NCBI GenBank assembly: GCA_047967505.1
Contig: CM106541.1
Strand: one strand, 5' to 3'
From: Dipteris shenzhenensis
Lineage: Eukaryota; Polypodiophyta; Polypodiopsida; Gleicheniales
Length of the DNA stretch: 64,000 nucleotides
Positions 1 to 10,489 of the stretch are shown piece after piece. The notes beneath the pieces were generated by a model that saw only the letters and a list, made by a program, of their open reading frames with translations, did not search any database and was not told where the DNA came from. A program made the translations under genes and the position numbers. Numbering within the stretch: the first letter of the stretch is position 1; each line of letters starts with the position of its first letter.

Positions 1-469
1 CAAGCTCAATAGCTCATCTCGAAGATCGCACCCTCTTCTTTCCCTTTGCATTTGACCTTTCATGGATAATTCTTCCATCTCGACCTCCGTCTAATGCTTG
101 CAACTCTTGACATGAAAATCCAGATGCACTTTTAGCTCAAAACCACTTTGTTAGCAACTTCTAACCTCCATACAGGCATGCAAACGAGAACCAAAAATTT
201 ATCACTAGGACAAAGTTTTCTACTCAACAAGATCTAAAACTCTCTCATACAGAGTTTCTTCAAATTATTTCTCTACTCAAAATCAAGCCGCAAAATCTAG
301 CCGACACCATAATGAACAAAAACCAAAATTTTTCGACCAACACCAAACTTTCCCAAAACCTTCAAAACATCAAAACCATCCTTTTTTAACACTATCTGTG
401 ATATATATTCCAAAATATTTCATATATGAAATTGGAGTCACAGTCGTTCCCTCTTCAGGAACTCTGTCC
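1..469 (-). mobile_element. Probable 3' untranslated/LTR portion of a chromovirus
   Basis: This AT-rich stretch lies immediately 3' of the chromodomain reading frame on the minus strand, where a Ty3/gypsy chromovirus carries its polypurine tract and 3' LTR. A one-base shift just after the stop near 470 reopens a short acidic frame typical of the end of such polyproteins, so the coding end has probably been frameshifted. I could not find LTR boundaries because the element leaves the window. Nothing else is recognisable here. Confidence 0.35.
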
Positions 470-790
470 TCAGAGTTTAAATGAAGGAAACTCAGTAAGT
501 AAAGCATCTAAGTCTACCCATGAAGCATCTTCTATAGGATAAGCATCCCACTTAACCAAAACTTCTTCTATTGTTCTATTCCTAAGCCGCTTTGTGTTCC
601 TATCCAATATATATTCAGGTTCGACTTTCAAAGTCCCATCCTCTATGATCCTAGACTTGTCCTGCAAATTATGAGTTGGGTTGGCAACATAAGATTTCAA
701 TAGACAGACATGGAAAACAGGATGCACTTTTATGTTCTCAGGCAGTTCAAGTTGATATGCAATCGAGGCAGCGCAAAGAAGAAGATCCAA
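470..790 (-). pseudogene. Ty3/gypsy chromovirus integrase C-terminus with chromodomain (fragment)
   Basis: The 106-residue reading starts inside the integrase C-terminal region: the segment around YQLELP followed by VHPVFHVCLLK (residues about 12-32) is the hallmark of the gypsy integrase tail. It then runs into a chromodomain-like segment at about residues 57-100, with EYILDRNTKRLRN, EVLVKW and a W before the final FPSF. Chromodomains of chromoviruses help target integration to heterochromatin by reading histone marks. Everything N-terminal (protease, RT, RNase H, integrase core) is absent: upstream of 790 the sequence changes abruptly to a GAGAGT-rich stretch. This is a truncated relic and its ATG is accidental. 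Confidence 0.85.
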
Positions 791-800
791 TCAAGATATT

Positions 801-892
801 TTGAGAGTGAGAGTGAGAGTGTGATTGAGATTGATCGTTTGATCATCTGATTTGAACATCTTCATGCGAGTGAGAGTGAGAGTGAGAGTGCG
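801..892 (+). repeat. GAGAGT/GTGAGA short tandem repeats
   Basis: Two short runs of GAGAGT-type hexamers (about 802-822 and 868-890) flank a short spacer at the truncated end of the chromovirus fragment. They may mark an expansion or a rearrangement point. Confidence 0.6.
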
Positions 893-1035
893 GGTGGTAT
901 CGAGCTCCTTCACGGAGTGATTCTTCTCCAAAATTATTGTAAAGACTCATCAGTTTGATTCATACTGCAATCTCTCTTCTTGTTCATTCGTGATTATTAT
1001 CTTGCTACAATTTTGATCGTGATTGGGAAAGAACA

Positions 1036-1398
1036 GTGCGTGACACAACTACTACTACCCCTCGATGCAATGTGACCCCAATCTTATCTGCCTTCTTGTA
1101 TAAGGTGATTGTGTTGCACTCTGTAGGAGTGGAAAGGCTGGCTCTTGTGGAATCCCTTCTTTCCGTCAGTCGATTCCCCCTACATCTGCATGTCACTAGC
1201 TTGGATGGCATGCATAACTATACCCTCTATATGGATGTGCTGTATCGATCCCTCCTAGATGTCGATGAAGCGCTAATGATTTTCATAGCAAAGTACTCTT
1301 GTCTTATTGAGGGGGCCATAATCGGAGTCCTGGCAATGTGCAAGTCCTTGGCCTCTCCATCATCTCCTCCATTGGCTCCCCAAAAAATTCAAATGTAG
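1036..1398 (+). CDS. Unrecognised 120-residue open frame
   Basis: The frame begins MRDTTTTTP and ends with a proline/serine-rich tail. It has a hydrophobic middle (LYMDVLYRSLLDVDEALMIFIAKYS, cut here by description only at residues about 64-90) but no motif I know. There is no clear promoter, and both flanks are repetitive. It could be an exon-like remnant or a chance frame, and the latter is more likely. Confidence 0.12.
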   Translation: MRDTTTTTPRCNVTPILSAFLYKVIVLHSVGVERLALVESLLSVSRFPLHLHVTSLDGMHNYTLYMDVLYRSLLDVDEALMIFIAKYSCLIEGAIIGVLAMCKSLASPSSPPLAPQKIQM

Positions 1399-2257
1399 CA
1401 AGTTCGCCTGGCGGCAATACTCAGTTGTACAATATTCTCTTACTATCAGCAATCATCATTATTGAGTTGTACAAATATCCTCTTACTCAACGAGGCTCAT
1501 AACCACTCAGCAATGGATGGATGCAATCTTTTGGCCTCAAAGACTCTCAGTGATCTTTTGGCTCGCTGGATGTAATCTTTTGGTTTGTAAGACTCTTAGG
1601 AATTGTTGAGTTTTTACAAATTTAAATGCTTTTGTTCAATTTGAGGCTCTTAATATAAACTGTTGTCAAGTTTTTATATATACCACTCAGCAATGGTTGA
1701 GTGGTTATGGTCACTAGATGTAATCTTTTGACCTCTAAGCTCTCAACAATTGCTGAGGTTTTTATAAATGTAAGATCTTCTATTGAATTATTGCTCTCAT
1801 TATAAATTCAAGTTGTTAATTTTTATATATCTTGTTATTGGATGTAGATGTAATCTCTTTTGGTTAATGGAGAAGATTCCATGGAGCACAATGGTGAAGG
1901 ATTGCCTACTTTAGCATTGTGCTCATTGGAATATTACCCCCGCCCCCAAAAACATTGCACACAAGTTTCCTTCTTATTGTAAACATTGACTATGGAGCAT
2001 ATGCATATTCTTAAGGGATGCTTAAAGCCTATATCCAAAACTATATGGATAGACCTTTGAAATTTTATGCATATTCAGAGAGCATATGCATAAAGTTTTA
2101 CAACTTTGAGCTTTTGAAGCATATACATTAAAGGTTTATGCATACAATGTGTAGGACATATGCTTATTGCTTTAAGGGTTTAAATATTTTTGGATGAAGC
2201 TTCATCTAGAAGGAAGAAAATAATACAAACAACCTACCCCATCTCATTTGCAAATGC
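1399..2257. repeat. AT-rich intergenic DNA with a dispersed repeat at about 1868-2030
   Basis: No coding signal is visible. Several short phrases recur (ACTCAGCAATGG, TTGAGTTGTACAA, TAATCTTTTGG). The part from about 1868 to 2030 matches 49180-49330 in the same orientation: both have GAAGATTCCA, GCCCAATGGTGAAGG-like, CTTTAGCATTGTG and TAAACATTGAC in the same order. It is therefore a member of a dispersed repeat family. Confidence 0.55.
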
Positions 2258-2670
2258 TTAAGGCATTACAAATGGCATTGCAAATGAAAAGGAAAAAAGA
2301 GAGGAGAAGGGAAAGAGAAGGAGAAGGGAAAAACTAAAGAGGGAAAATTGGAAAAAAGAATGGGACAAAGGAGAAGGGAAAGGAGAAAGAGAAGAAATTG
2401 GAGAAAAAAGATTGGAAGAAAGGAGAAGGGAAAGGAGAAAATAGAAGAAATTGGAAAAAAAGAATGGAAGAAAGGACTCTAAAAAGGGAAAGGAGAAAAA
2501 GAAGGGAGAAGGGGAAAAAAGAATTGAAGAGAATAGAGGAGAAAGGGAATGGAAAGGGCAAGGGAAGGAAAGGGAAAGGGAAGGAAAGGGAAGGAAAGGG
2601 AAAAGGAAAGGAAAAGGGAAAGAAAAGAGTAGGGGGAGGAGAAGGGGAAAGGAAAGAAAAACTTGACAAC
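2258..2670. repeat. Purine-rich (GGGAAAGGAGAA) low-complexity tract
   Basis: About 400 bases are nearly pure A and G on the plus strand, built from irregular GGAAAGGGAAAGGAGAA units. Open frames on both strands here (lysine/glutamate-rich on plus, phenylalanine/serine/proline-rich on minus) are composition artefacts. Such homopurine tracts can form triplex DNA, but no function is implied. Confidence 0.85.
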
Positions 2671-3184
2671 ACAAAACAAAAAAAACATACCTGGCACACA
2701 AATTCAAAGGAGAGGTGCTTGCAAGGTCTAGAGGTGCTCCAAAGTTATGGAGAGGTTCTTGCAAGGTCTGGAGGTGGTTGAATATTGTGCAAGGTTGGAA
2801 GAGATGAATGAGAGTGATGCAATTTGGGACTATGGTTTTATTTGCCATAGGGTCGATATTAGCATCAAAATTAGCATCTAATAAAGTATCAATATTATCA
2901 TAAATAATGAGATACATTAATTTTACAAGTTCTTCTACTTGGGCTCAAAATTTTAATGCTTTTCTTTGCTCCAATTCTTGATAGAGTTTAACATCTGACA
3001 ACATTAAATGTATTGTGAATCCTTGAACCTCTAGGAGCATTTCTTTAGGGTCTATATCTCGATTTGATTGCATCGTGACCTTGTGGGCCTATGATGTCAA
3101 TTTTCCATATCCATGCTCAAAATACATGGGTAAAAGAGGACAAAATCTGGCAGGAAAGAAATGTTTTTTAAAGGTTTTGTATCA
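2671..3184. other. Intergenic DNA with no recognisable feature
   Basis: I see no coding motif, RNA gene or repeat match. A short direct duplication (GGAGAGGTGCTTGCAAGGTC and relatives around 2709-2775) is the only internal structure. Confidence 0.5.
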
Positions 3185-5590
3185 CTTTTTCACCACACAC
3201 ATCACACATGTGCTAGAAACAAATGCCTCGGTGGTCTTCTAACCATGAAAATGGGACTTGATGGCCATGTTGCACATGCTTTACATTCACCTAATTGATG
3301 ACCCATGCAAAGTATCATGCCCATTGGGCACCATTTGCATGGATTAAAAGCCATATTTCCATACTTTTTACCATGCATCATGCTTGTGCAGGGAAAAAAT
3401 GCCTCGATGGTATTCTAAGCACGAAAATGGTACCAAATGGCCATGAAACATTGCACAATCCTTTGAATCACCTAATCTACGTCTTGTGCAAAGTATCATG
3501 CCCATCAGGTACCATTTACATGGTCAAGAATCCATATTTCCATGTTTTAACCATGCATCATGCATGGGCATTTAAAAAATGCCTTAGTGGCCTTCTAGGC
3601 ATGCAAATGGGACTTGATGGCCATGATACTTTGCAGGGGTGTTAAACTCACATGTGTTAAGGTGTCTTGAACTTATCATTCCCATCAAGCATATTTCCAT
3701 GTTTTTTAACACGCATTTGATGTCCATGATAATTTTAATGGGACTTACAATAAACTAATTTTGATCACTTGCATAGTATCATGCCCATCAGGTACCATTT
3801 GTATGGTCAAGAAGCCATATTTCCATGTTTTCGACCATGCATCATGCATGTGCAGGGAAAAAGTGCCTAATGGTCTTCTAGGCATGAAAATGGGACCCCA
3901 TGGCAATAAAATAAATAATTTAAGGCTCATTAAAAGTTTCATGCCGATTGGGTAACATTTGCATGGTCAAGAAGCCACGTTTCCTTGTTTTTGACCATGC
4001 ATCACACATGTGAGGGGAAAAAATACCCCGATGGTATTCTAAGCAAGAAAATGGTACCGATGTCTATCAGACTCTGAATAGGGGGATTATAATATACTAT
4101 TTTAAGCTTCATACAAAATACCATGCCCATCGAGGACTATTTGCATGGGCAAGAAGCCATATTTCCATGTTTTTGACCATGCCATCATGCATGTGCCCTA
4201 AACAATGCCTTGGTGGCGCTCTAAGAATGCAAATGTAGCTGATGGCCATGATACTTTTCATGGGCCTTAAAATCACCCAGTCTAATTTTTTTTTTTATTA
4301 TAATGCCTATTGGTACCATTTTCATGGTCAACAAGACATATTTCCATGTTTCTACCCACACATCACGTATGGGCATACAAAAAAACACCTTGTTGGTCTT
4401 CTAAGCATCCAAATGGGACCTAGTTGCCATGATACTTTGTAGGGGCCTTGAAATAACTTAAATTAATTACTTCAGAAATTATCATGCCCATTGAGTATGA
4501 TTTCATGCTTAGAAGACATATTTATGTGTTTTTACCCATGCATCATGCATGGGCATACAAAACATTACCTCGGTGCTCTTCCAAGCATGCAAATGGGACT
4601 ATATGGCCATGATACCTTGCAAAGGCCTTAGCCTCACCTAATTTCAGGGCCATGCAAAGTATCATGCCCATAGGTACCATTATCATGCTTAGAAGACATA
4701 TTTTCATGCATCACCCATGGGCATACAATCCCATGCATCACCCATGGGCATACAAAAAAAGGCTTTGGTGGTCTTCTTAGAATGATAATGGGACCAAGGA
4801 TGATTTTTTAAGGTTAGTTTCATCAAGAAGCAAAATTTTTATGTTGGTGTCGAAAGTTTGTATGCCCTAATAAAAAAAATGTTTGAAACATTCGCCAGGA
4901 TTTGAAACTTTTATGTGAAAAATTTTAAGTTTTTCCAGATTCACACATTTTATGTCAAAATTCAAAAGAAAATATACAAAATTCTACTATATTCTATCAA
5001 TATTGTGAATCTAAAAAATTGAGCCAAGCGACAAACTTTCGCCAGGTTTTTATATTAATATATAAATATACCTTCGATAAAAACATCTACGAATAGGACT
5101 CGATGACCAGAATACCTTGCACATACCTTAAGCCCCATGCAGAGTATCATGCCCATTGGGTAGTGTTTGCATGGTGGAGACATATTTCCATGTTTCTGCC
5201 CAATGCATCAAGCATGGGCATACAAAAAAATGCCTTGGTGGCCCTCTAAGCATGCAAATGGTACTTGATGGCGATAATATTTTTAATGGGTCTTAAACTC
5301 AGCTAATTTAAGGCTTGCAAAAAGTAGCATGCCCATTGGGTACCATTTGCATGGTCAAGAAGCCATATTTCCATGTTTTTGCCCATGCATCATGCATGGG
5401 TGTTTAAAAAAATACCTCGGTAATTTCTAGGTATGTAAATGGTACCCGATGGTCATGATACTTTTTAGAGGACTTAAAATCACCTACTTGAAGGCCTGTA
5501 CTAAGAATCATGCTAATAGGGTACCATACTCATTGTGAAGAAGACATATTTCCATGTTTTTGCCCATGTATCACGTAGGGACTTACCATT
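3185..5590 (+). repeat. Diverged satellite-like tandem array, period about 181 bp
   Basis: A unit containing ATCATGCCCATTGGGTACC, CATGGTCAAGAAGCCATA, TTTCCATGTTTTTGACCATG, GCATCATGCATGGGCATAC, GTGGTCTTCTAAGCATGCAA and TGATGGCCATGATACTTTGC recurs about thirteen times. Equivalent points fall at 3311, 3492, 3672, 3775, 3935, 4116, 4297, 4478, 4658, 5143, 5323 and 5504. Most steps are 180-181 bp; 3672-3775 and 3775-3935 are shortened by internal deletions. An unrelated AT-rich block at about 4800-5095 interrupts the array, and a 28-bp piece is duplicated at about 4712-4767. Open frames inside it (for example 3295-3645) are translations of the repeat. Confidence 0.9.
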
Positions 5591-6125
5591 TTCCGAGCTA
5601 AAACCCCCGAGCTTCCAAGATTTTGGAAGTTTTAAAGGCTGAATATGTTGGCTTTATCATGTTTTTTACATAATAGTTTGACAATATTTTTTTAAGGAAT
5701 AACCTAGGAATTTTAAAAAAAACCAAAGGGGACCAACACAAAAGGCATTGTACCTTGCAAACCATACCTTGGAATGAGGAGGTGTTTTAAAAAAAAATGT
5801 TGCTTTGTTCATGCTTATCCCAATGATGGATTCAAATTTGATATTTGAGAAGGCCCAATACTATTTCTCTGGCAAAATAGGGATGGGAGCTAATACAAAA
5901 AGCATCATAACTTGCAAACTGCACCTCAGAATGAGAAGGTGTAAAAAACAAAAATGCTCTTGAATTCTCATGTGCTATCTAATGAGGGTCTAATGATAGA
6001 TTCAAAATTGAAATTTTAGAGACCCCAATCACTTTATTTTGGGAAAAATAGGGGGGGTGGGGGGGGGAGGTCATGTAAACAGTATCACAACTTGCAAACC
6101 ATACATTGAAATGAGGAGGTACCTT
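5591..6125 (+). repeat. Second tandem repeat, three units of about 157-180 bp
   Basis: A unit with CTTGCAAACC, GAATGAGGAGGTG, AATGATGGATTCAAA and GGCAAAATAGGG recurs three times, with CTTGCAAA at 5754, 5911 and 6091. The last unit boundary includes G-runs at about 6051-6070. It adjoins the 181-bp array but shares no obvious sequence with it. Confidence 0.75.
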
Positions 6126-6716
6126 AACACTCTTTGGATCACAAAATCTACTATACAAAGTTCTATCCATGAAGCATTTTATCGATGCTTTTATCAACAA
6201 AATTATCACCTCTGGTATATTTCTAGAGAGGTTCTTGATAAACATACCAATGGAACAGAGAATTTTCAACAATTTTGACAAGTAGGATCCATTTTTTCCA
6301 TGTTTTGTCATCATGTATGGATTATCCAATAACCTAGTATTGCATTGAAGAGGAGGATGCACTAAATGAGGATGAAATAATGCAAGACATGATAAACACT
6401 TACTTTGGTGCTCCTTGACCCTAGAATGAAAGAGAAAAAGATGTGGAAGTTAATAGGGAGAATAGCATGAGTCTTACGGAGCTAGAGGGCTTGCAACGTG
6501 AGCAAGCACCATGTAGTATGAAGGGGCAGCAGATCTCATCTTGCAGCCATTCTTCTGATCTTCAATTTATAAGAAACTTATGGATGGTCAAAAATTAGCA
6601 TTCTTTCCCTCTTTTGATAAGAGTTCTGCCTAGTTTTGATGTATTCTAAACTATAGTTTCAAGCATGTACTTCCAATTTGCTGCTTTGAATTCATTGAAT
6701 GTATCAATGTATCAAT

Positions 6717-6753
<37 letters not shown>

Positions 6754-6894
6754 ATTAATTCTTCACTATGCTATATTCCAAAGACATTGAAATAGATACA
6801 TGTTCACAACTTAGGCTTAGGTTTTGTCCCAAAAATATTATCATATAGGGTGATTTATACCGTTTTACATATGCACCAGCCCACCTCCAATTGC
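6126..6894. other. Intergenic DNA with a (GA)n microsatellite at 6721-6747
   Basis: No gene is recognised. Short open frames on both strands overlap each other and carry no known motif. The only defined element is a 27-base GA run at 6721-6747. Confidence 0.6.
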
Positions 6895-7307
6895 TTAGTG
6901 ATGCTTCACATGTCTATCTTGAGTCATAAATCCTATCAAAGAGAAATTTAAATGCATTGCAAAGGCTATCCCTATAGGATGAGAAAGTACAAGTGGTGAC
7001 CAAAAAAAGCATGGTAAACATTTTGCAGTAAATGAAGACACCAAGTAAGCAAAGGGATTTATCATTTGTCCAAAGAGGATGAAGGAAATTGAGCAGCATC
7101 CTTGTTTAGTGTGAACTTGGCCGTCAATAGCCATTGCTGGCTAGAGTGAATGGGCTTGAATGTATTTTAGGAATTGCCATGGAGGTATGTACTCAATCAC
7201 ATTCTTGCCAAGGAGGTGATCAACACCTATGTTGTAAGCATAAACTCTTTCAACCTGGGTGGCAACTATGATTATGGTGAATGAAGCCTAGGTGGTGGCA
7301 ATTTGTA
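6895..7307 (-). repeat. Flank with local similarity to 51704-51880 (inverted)
   Basis: The phrase CACCAAGTAAGCAAAGGGAT near 7028 is matched in reverse complement at about 51848-51870, with the following bases also related. This suggests that the repeated block around the BPS1/ROH1-like gene copies once extended further upstream than repeat R. The overlapping minus-strand frames of 79 and 61 residues have no known motif. Confidence 0.4.
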
Positions 7308-9250
7308 GGCTTCCAACCAATGAAGATATTCTTAAGTAGTTGTGTTTTTCCAACATTGACATTTGTTTGTTAACGAGTATGGAGGTTTTGAAAGAGTACT
7401 AATTGATTTCAATGCAATATAAGATACTCAATGTTTAGATATATAATGTGAAATACTAATTAAAAGCTATATTTTTTATTATGTTTCTATAAAGGTAACT
7501 TTATAAATAGATCCAATATGATCAGATAAAGAATTTCTTATTGTAGTTAACACTAAGAATTGGCCCCAAAGGTTGTTGTTTCCACACTTTGAGAAAAGCA
7601 CTAAGAGTCAAGAATGTTTTTTCATTGGCAAGGGTGTCTTCTTTGGTGTAGTTTTTTAAGAGTCACCTTTGTCTCATACATTGTTATAGTAAGAGTTGGT
7701 TTGAGAGATTTGCAAAGTCTATGCACATACTGAGTTAAGCATCTATGACTTTGATGTAGACACCATCTTCATGCAATAATTGTGTGACGATGATGTAAGT
7801 TTAAACTGTATCACCAAGAAGTATTGGTGAAGTAGCACAAACCATGTAAGTTCCTAATTCTTGCAAAACATCTGTTTGGGACATTCTAAAATCAAGTGAT
7901 TTTAAACATCCTTGTGACATGCAGAAATAAAGGCTTTTGCTACCATATACATATGGAAATGTTTTCATTGGGAAAAAAGATCAAATTTGGACACATAGGA
8001 GTACGGTTATTCAATTAATGAATTGAATTCATAATCGAGTTATTCAAGTATGGAAAGTAAGTGACTGAGGTCAATTTATAGGAGACGCCAAGATAAAACA
8101 TCACATCAAGCCTCTATTGTGGCCACCTCATTTCCACTTAACTAAACAAGCTTGGTTGTCAAGCCTACTCGAATAAGATAGAGCCTGATGTTGTGCTTTT
8201 TCCATCTAGTGTTCAATATTCTTGATCAATGAGGCCCTCGGCTTTATTGTGCATGTGAAGTGCCTCAATTCTCATAACATAATATAAATGACACATGTGC
8301 TTTGGTTCTCTAAACATAATATAATATGAAACATGTGCTAAGCCCAATAACATTATATCTCGAAATCCTAAACAAAATCGAAAATATGGGGTGTTGCAGC
8401 TTGGAGGAGTTAATGTGATGAGTTCAATGAATAAACATCTTGAAGTAGGGTAAATAAATATATGGTGGACTGTCTCCCTTTGAAACGGATGTGTTCCCTG
8501 AGATAGGTACTCTGATGAGGAGTGATATGATGTGTATCCCAAATAAATTAAAAGGCATGTCCCCCTTCCAATGATGCGTTGTTGAGGAGCAAGGCCAACA
8601 CGTTGAGCATGTCCCCTTGCATGGGTCACCCTTGGTGAGGAACAAGGTGAGCATGTTGTGTATAGATAAGGAACTAAGAAAAGTCCCCACAAGTTGATTG
8701 ATGTGAGAAAGGGGACACTCTATCAAGCTAGGCAAAGCAGATGACACACAATTGAAAGCTAAAGTGCAAGCAATCCACACACTTTGCTTTGGTGTCTCAA
8801 GCTCTTTTTTAAGGCATTGGTTCGGTGGAGAGGAAGCAACGCTGGTACAGACCATGATGGCTTTTGTGCACTAAAGGTCATGACACGATGGTGAAGGAGA
8901 GCATCTTGGAGGAGTAGTTTTATGTAGAGCACCTTGGAAAGAGTAGTTTTGTATAGAGCAACGTGCGCCCTCAGAGCTGGATCCCTCCCTCCCTCGCGAC
9001 AGCACTGCTTGCTTTCGTCGTGTAAGCGGAATAACGATATCATATAAGCAGCAATGCAAACGTGTTGTTAGATAGGACAAGGTCAAGAACTCGTATACTA
9101 TAAAGCAAGCGAGGGCTAGCACACTCTGGCCTGCACATGCATGCGAGTTTAGAAAAGCGCATAAACTAAGACCTTGGCAGGGTGAGCTGTCTGTCCTCCG
9201 CCATAAGATAAAACACTCGCACTCCCACTCCTCAATATCGTCGACATCGT
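7308..9250 (+). repeat. Repeat R, copy A: 5' flank of the BPS1/ROH1-like gene
   Basis: This block precedes the gene at 9297. The first ~1.36 kb matches 26549-27925 in the same orientation, beginning at GCTTCCAACC-ATGAAGAT in both. Most of the remainder matches 34083-35638 and 50455-51697 in inverted orientation. Shared phrases include CCATCTAGTGTTCA, GCTTTATTGTGCATGTG, ACACATGTGCTTTGGTT and GTCTCCCTTTGAAAC. Frames of 60-196 residues inside it on the minus strand are not conserved as proteins between copies. The last ~600 bases before the gene are present only in the copies that carry gene sequence, so they are best read as its own promoter region. Confidence 0.8.
9099..9104 (+). promoter_or_regulatory. 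Putative TATA box of the BPS1/ROH1-like gene, copy A
   Basis: TATAAA occurs in the context GTATACTATAAAGC about 200 bases before the chosen ATG. The equivalent sequence is conserved in inverted orientation upstream of the second intact gene (about 34225-34232). The stub copy at 50.6 kb lacks it, which supports a real core promoter. Confidence 0.5.
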
Positions 9251-9296
9251 CCGAGTTCTTTTGATCCCAATCAGTATTCAGCCTCAGTACTTCTCC

Positions 9297-10343
9297 ATGG
9301 GTTCCTCCCTTCTTGCCTCCCTGGCGCATTCCCTCTCTCTCAGAGCGGAGCAACGCAATATCGCCCGGGAATGCCATGACCCTGCCTTGGAAAAGTTTGA
9401 AGTAGACCTGACAGAGCGCCTTCAACACCTCCAACTTCCAGGCGGCTCTTCCTACCTTCACCTCAACTGGCTGCTCGATGCCTTGGCTGTAGTTCTGTCC
9501 ACGGAGACTTCAGTTCACACCCTCATTTCCAGCCCGCTGGAGATGCAGCCTGCAAAGCACAAACTCTGCCCGCACTATATTGACGATGTCATCAAGTTGC
9601 TGGACGTCTGCAACGCTCTCAAAGACGCGACGGCCGACATCCACGACTACCTCCGGTTGGTCCGGCATGCGCTTCACTGTTTGGACTCGAGGGAGGGGGC
9701 GATCAGCCTGCCAAACTTGATGCGGGCAAGAAGCACCCTCTCCGAATGCCTGCATAAGATGGCAGCCACCAACGGGGTCCAACCGCCATCTAGGCTGCAA
9801 GCTTGCGGCTCCTTGCTACGAAAAATGGGAATGCAGAAGAAGCATAATAGCAGTGGTATTGATGCAATGGATGGGGCGAGGAGCACCACCCTTCTGGTCT
9901 TGGGAGTCCTTGCTGATGCTTTGTCTCTGAGAAAGGCCAGGAAATCTAGTATCCCAGCTACTGTACTCAGGTGCAACAGGAAGCCATGGTCCACTACTCT
10001 TCTGAGATTGCAGCAGGAATTAGTGCAAGAGGAGATGGAGAGGCGGAGCTCTAAGGACGTTGCTCTCTTGCAGGAGTTTGAGAGGATGCGAGTCGCAGTG
10101 AGAGAGATTCATCGCCTCGTCAACGAGCTTTTGGTGGACAAGATGCTCTCGACGCCATCCCCTTTCGCTTGCGACTCGCAAACAGCAGTCATAGAGTTGC
10201 GGCGAGTCATTGAGACTCTTGGAAAGACTTCGCGAGACGTGCAAGGATCGATGGCCATGCTACAACAACAGATGACGGATCTCTTCCAAAGGCTCGTCGC
10301 CATCAGAGTGGCTCTCTTAGATGCCCTCCCCATGAGTTCTTAA
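9297..10343 (+). CDS. BPS1/ROH1-like protein, copy A (intact)
   Basis: A single uninterrupted frame of 348 residues. I start it at MGSSLLASL because the ATG sits in CCATGG and is conserved in the second intact copy and in the gene stub; an in-frame ATG 12 codons upstream is less conserved. The protein is helical. Residues about 54-78 (LHLNWLLDALAVVLS) and 94-130 (HYIDDVIKLLDVCNAL, then HALHCLD) match the layout of plant BYPASS1/ROH1-type proteins, where a (Y)xDDSVKLLDVCN motif is typical. Family members act in shoot-root signalling (BPS1) or bind Exo70 exocyst subunits (ROH1); the role here is not known. The gene is intronless, as is common in the family, and clearly more GC-rich than its surroundings. 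It lies between repeat R and a LINE fragment, and this arrangement is repeated in inverted form at 31.7-35.6 kb. Confidence 0.75.
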   Translation: MGSSLLASLAHSLSLRAEQRNIARECHDPALEKFEVDLTERLQHLQLPGGSSYLHLNWLLDALAVVLSTETSVHTLISSPLEMQPAKHKLCPHYIDDVIKLLDVCNALKDATADIHDYLRLVRHALHCLDSREGAISLPNLMRARSTLSECLHKMAATNGVQPPSRLQACGSLLRKMGMQKKHNSSGIDAMDGARSTTLLVLGVLADALSLRKARKSSIPATVLRCNRKPWSTTLLRLQQELVQEEMERRSSKDVALLQEFERMRVAVREIHRLVNELLVDKMLSTPSPFACDSQTAVIELRRVIETLGKTSRDVQGSMAMLQQQMTDLFQRLVAIRVALLDALPMSS

Positions 10344-10489
10344 GCCATGCGACCTGTGTGGACCTTGTATACTAGGCAGGCTAGCAACTCACACAACCAA
10401 AATGTACAAGATCAAGGGGTTTAAACCCCTATATACGTTTCATCTCGTGTTGTGTTTCATGTTGGACGAAGCAAGTACATATGAAGAGA
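10344..10489 (+). other. 3' flank of the BPS1/ROH1-like gene, shared with the inverted copy
   Basis: The bases after the stop (GCGACCTGTGTGGACC, CAACTCACACAACCAAAATG, GGGGTTTAAACCCC) are found in reverse complement just below 32976. The duplication therefore includes the 3' untranslated region. GGGGTTTAAACCCC near 10418 is a perfect 14-base palindrome that is broken by insertions in the other copy. Confidence 0.6.

Noticed and set aside
2258-2917. Long minus-strand frame rich in Phe, Ser, Pro and Leu, plus lysine/glutamate-rich plus-strand frames
   Set aside because: The underlying DNA is a homopurine tract; the frames only reflect composition and have no conserved motif.
3295-3645. 116-residue plus-strand frame with two similar halves
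   Set aside because: It is a translation of two satellite units; the 181-bp period is not a multiple of three, so no protein repeat can be maintained.
8871-9461. 196-residue minus-strand frame overlapping the BPS1/ROH1-like gene start
   Set aside because: It is antisense to the conserved gene and its promoter; the equivalent frame in the other copy differs in length and phase.
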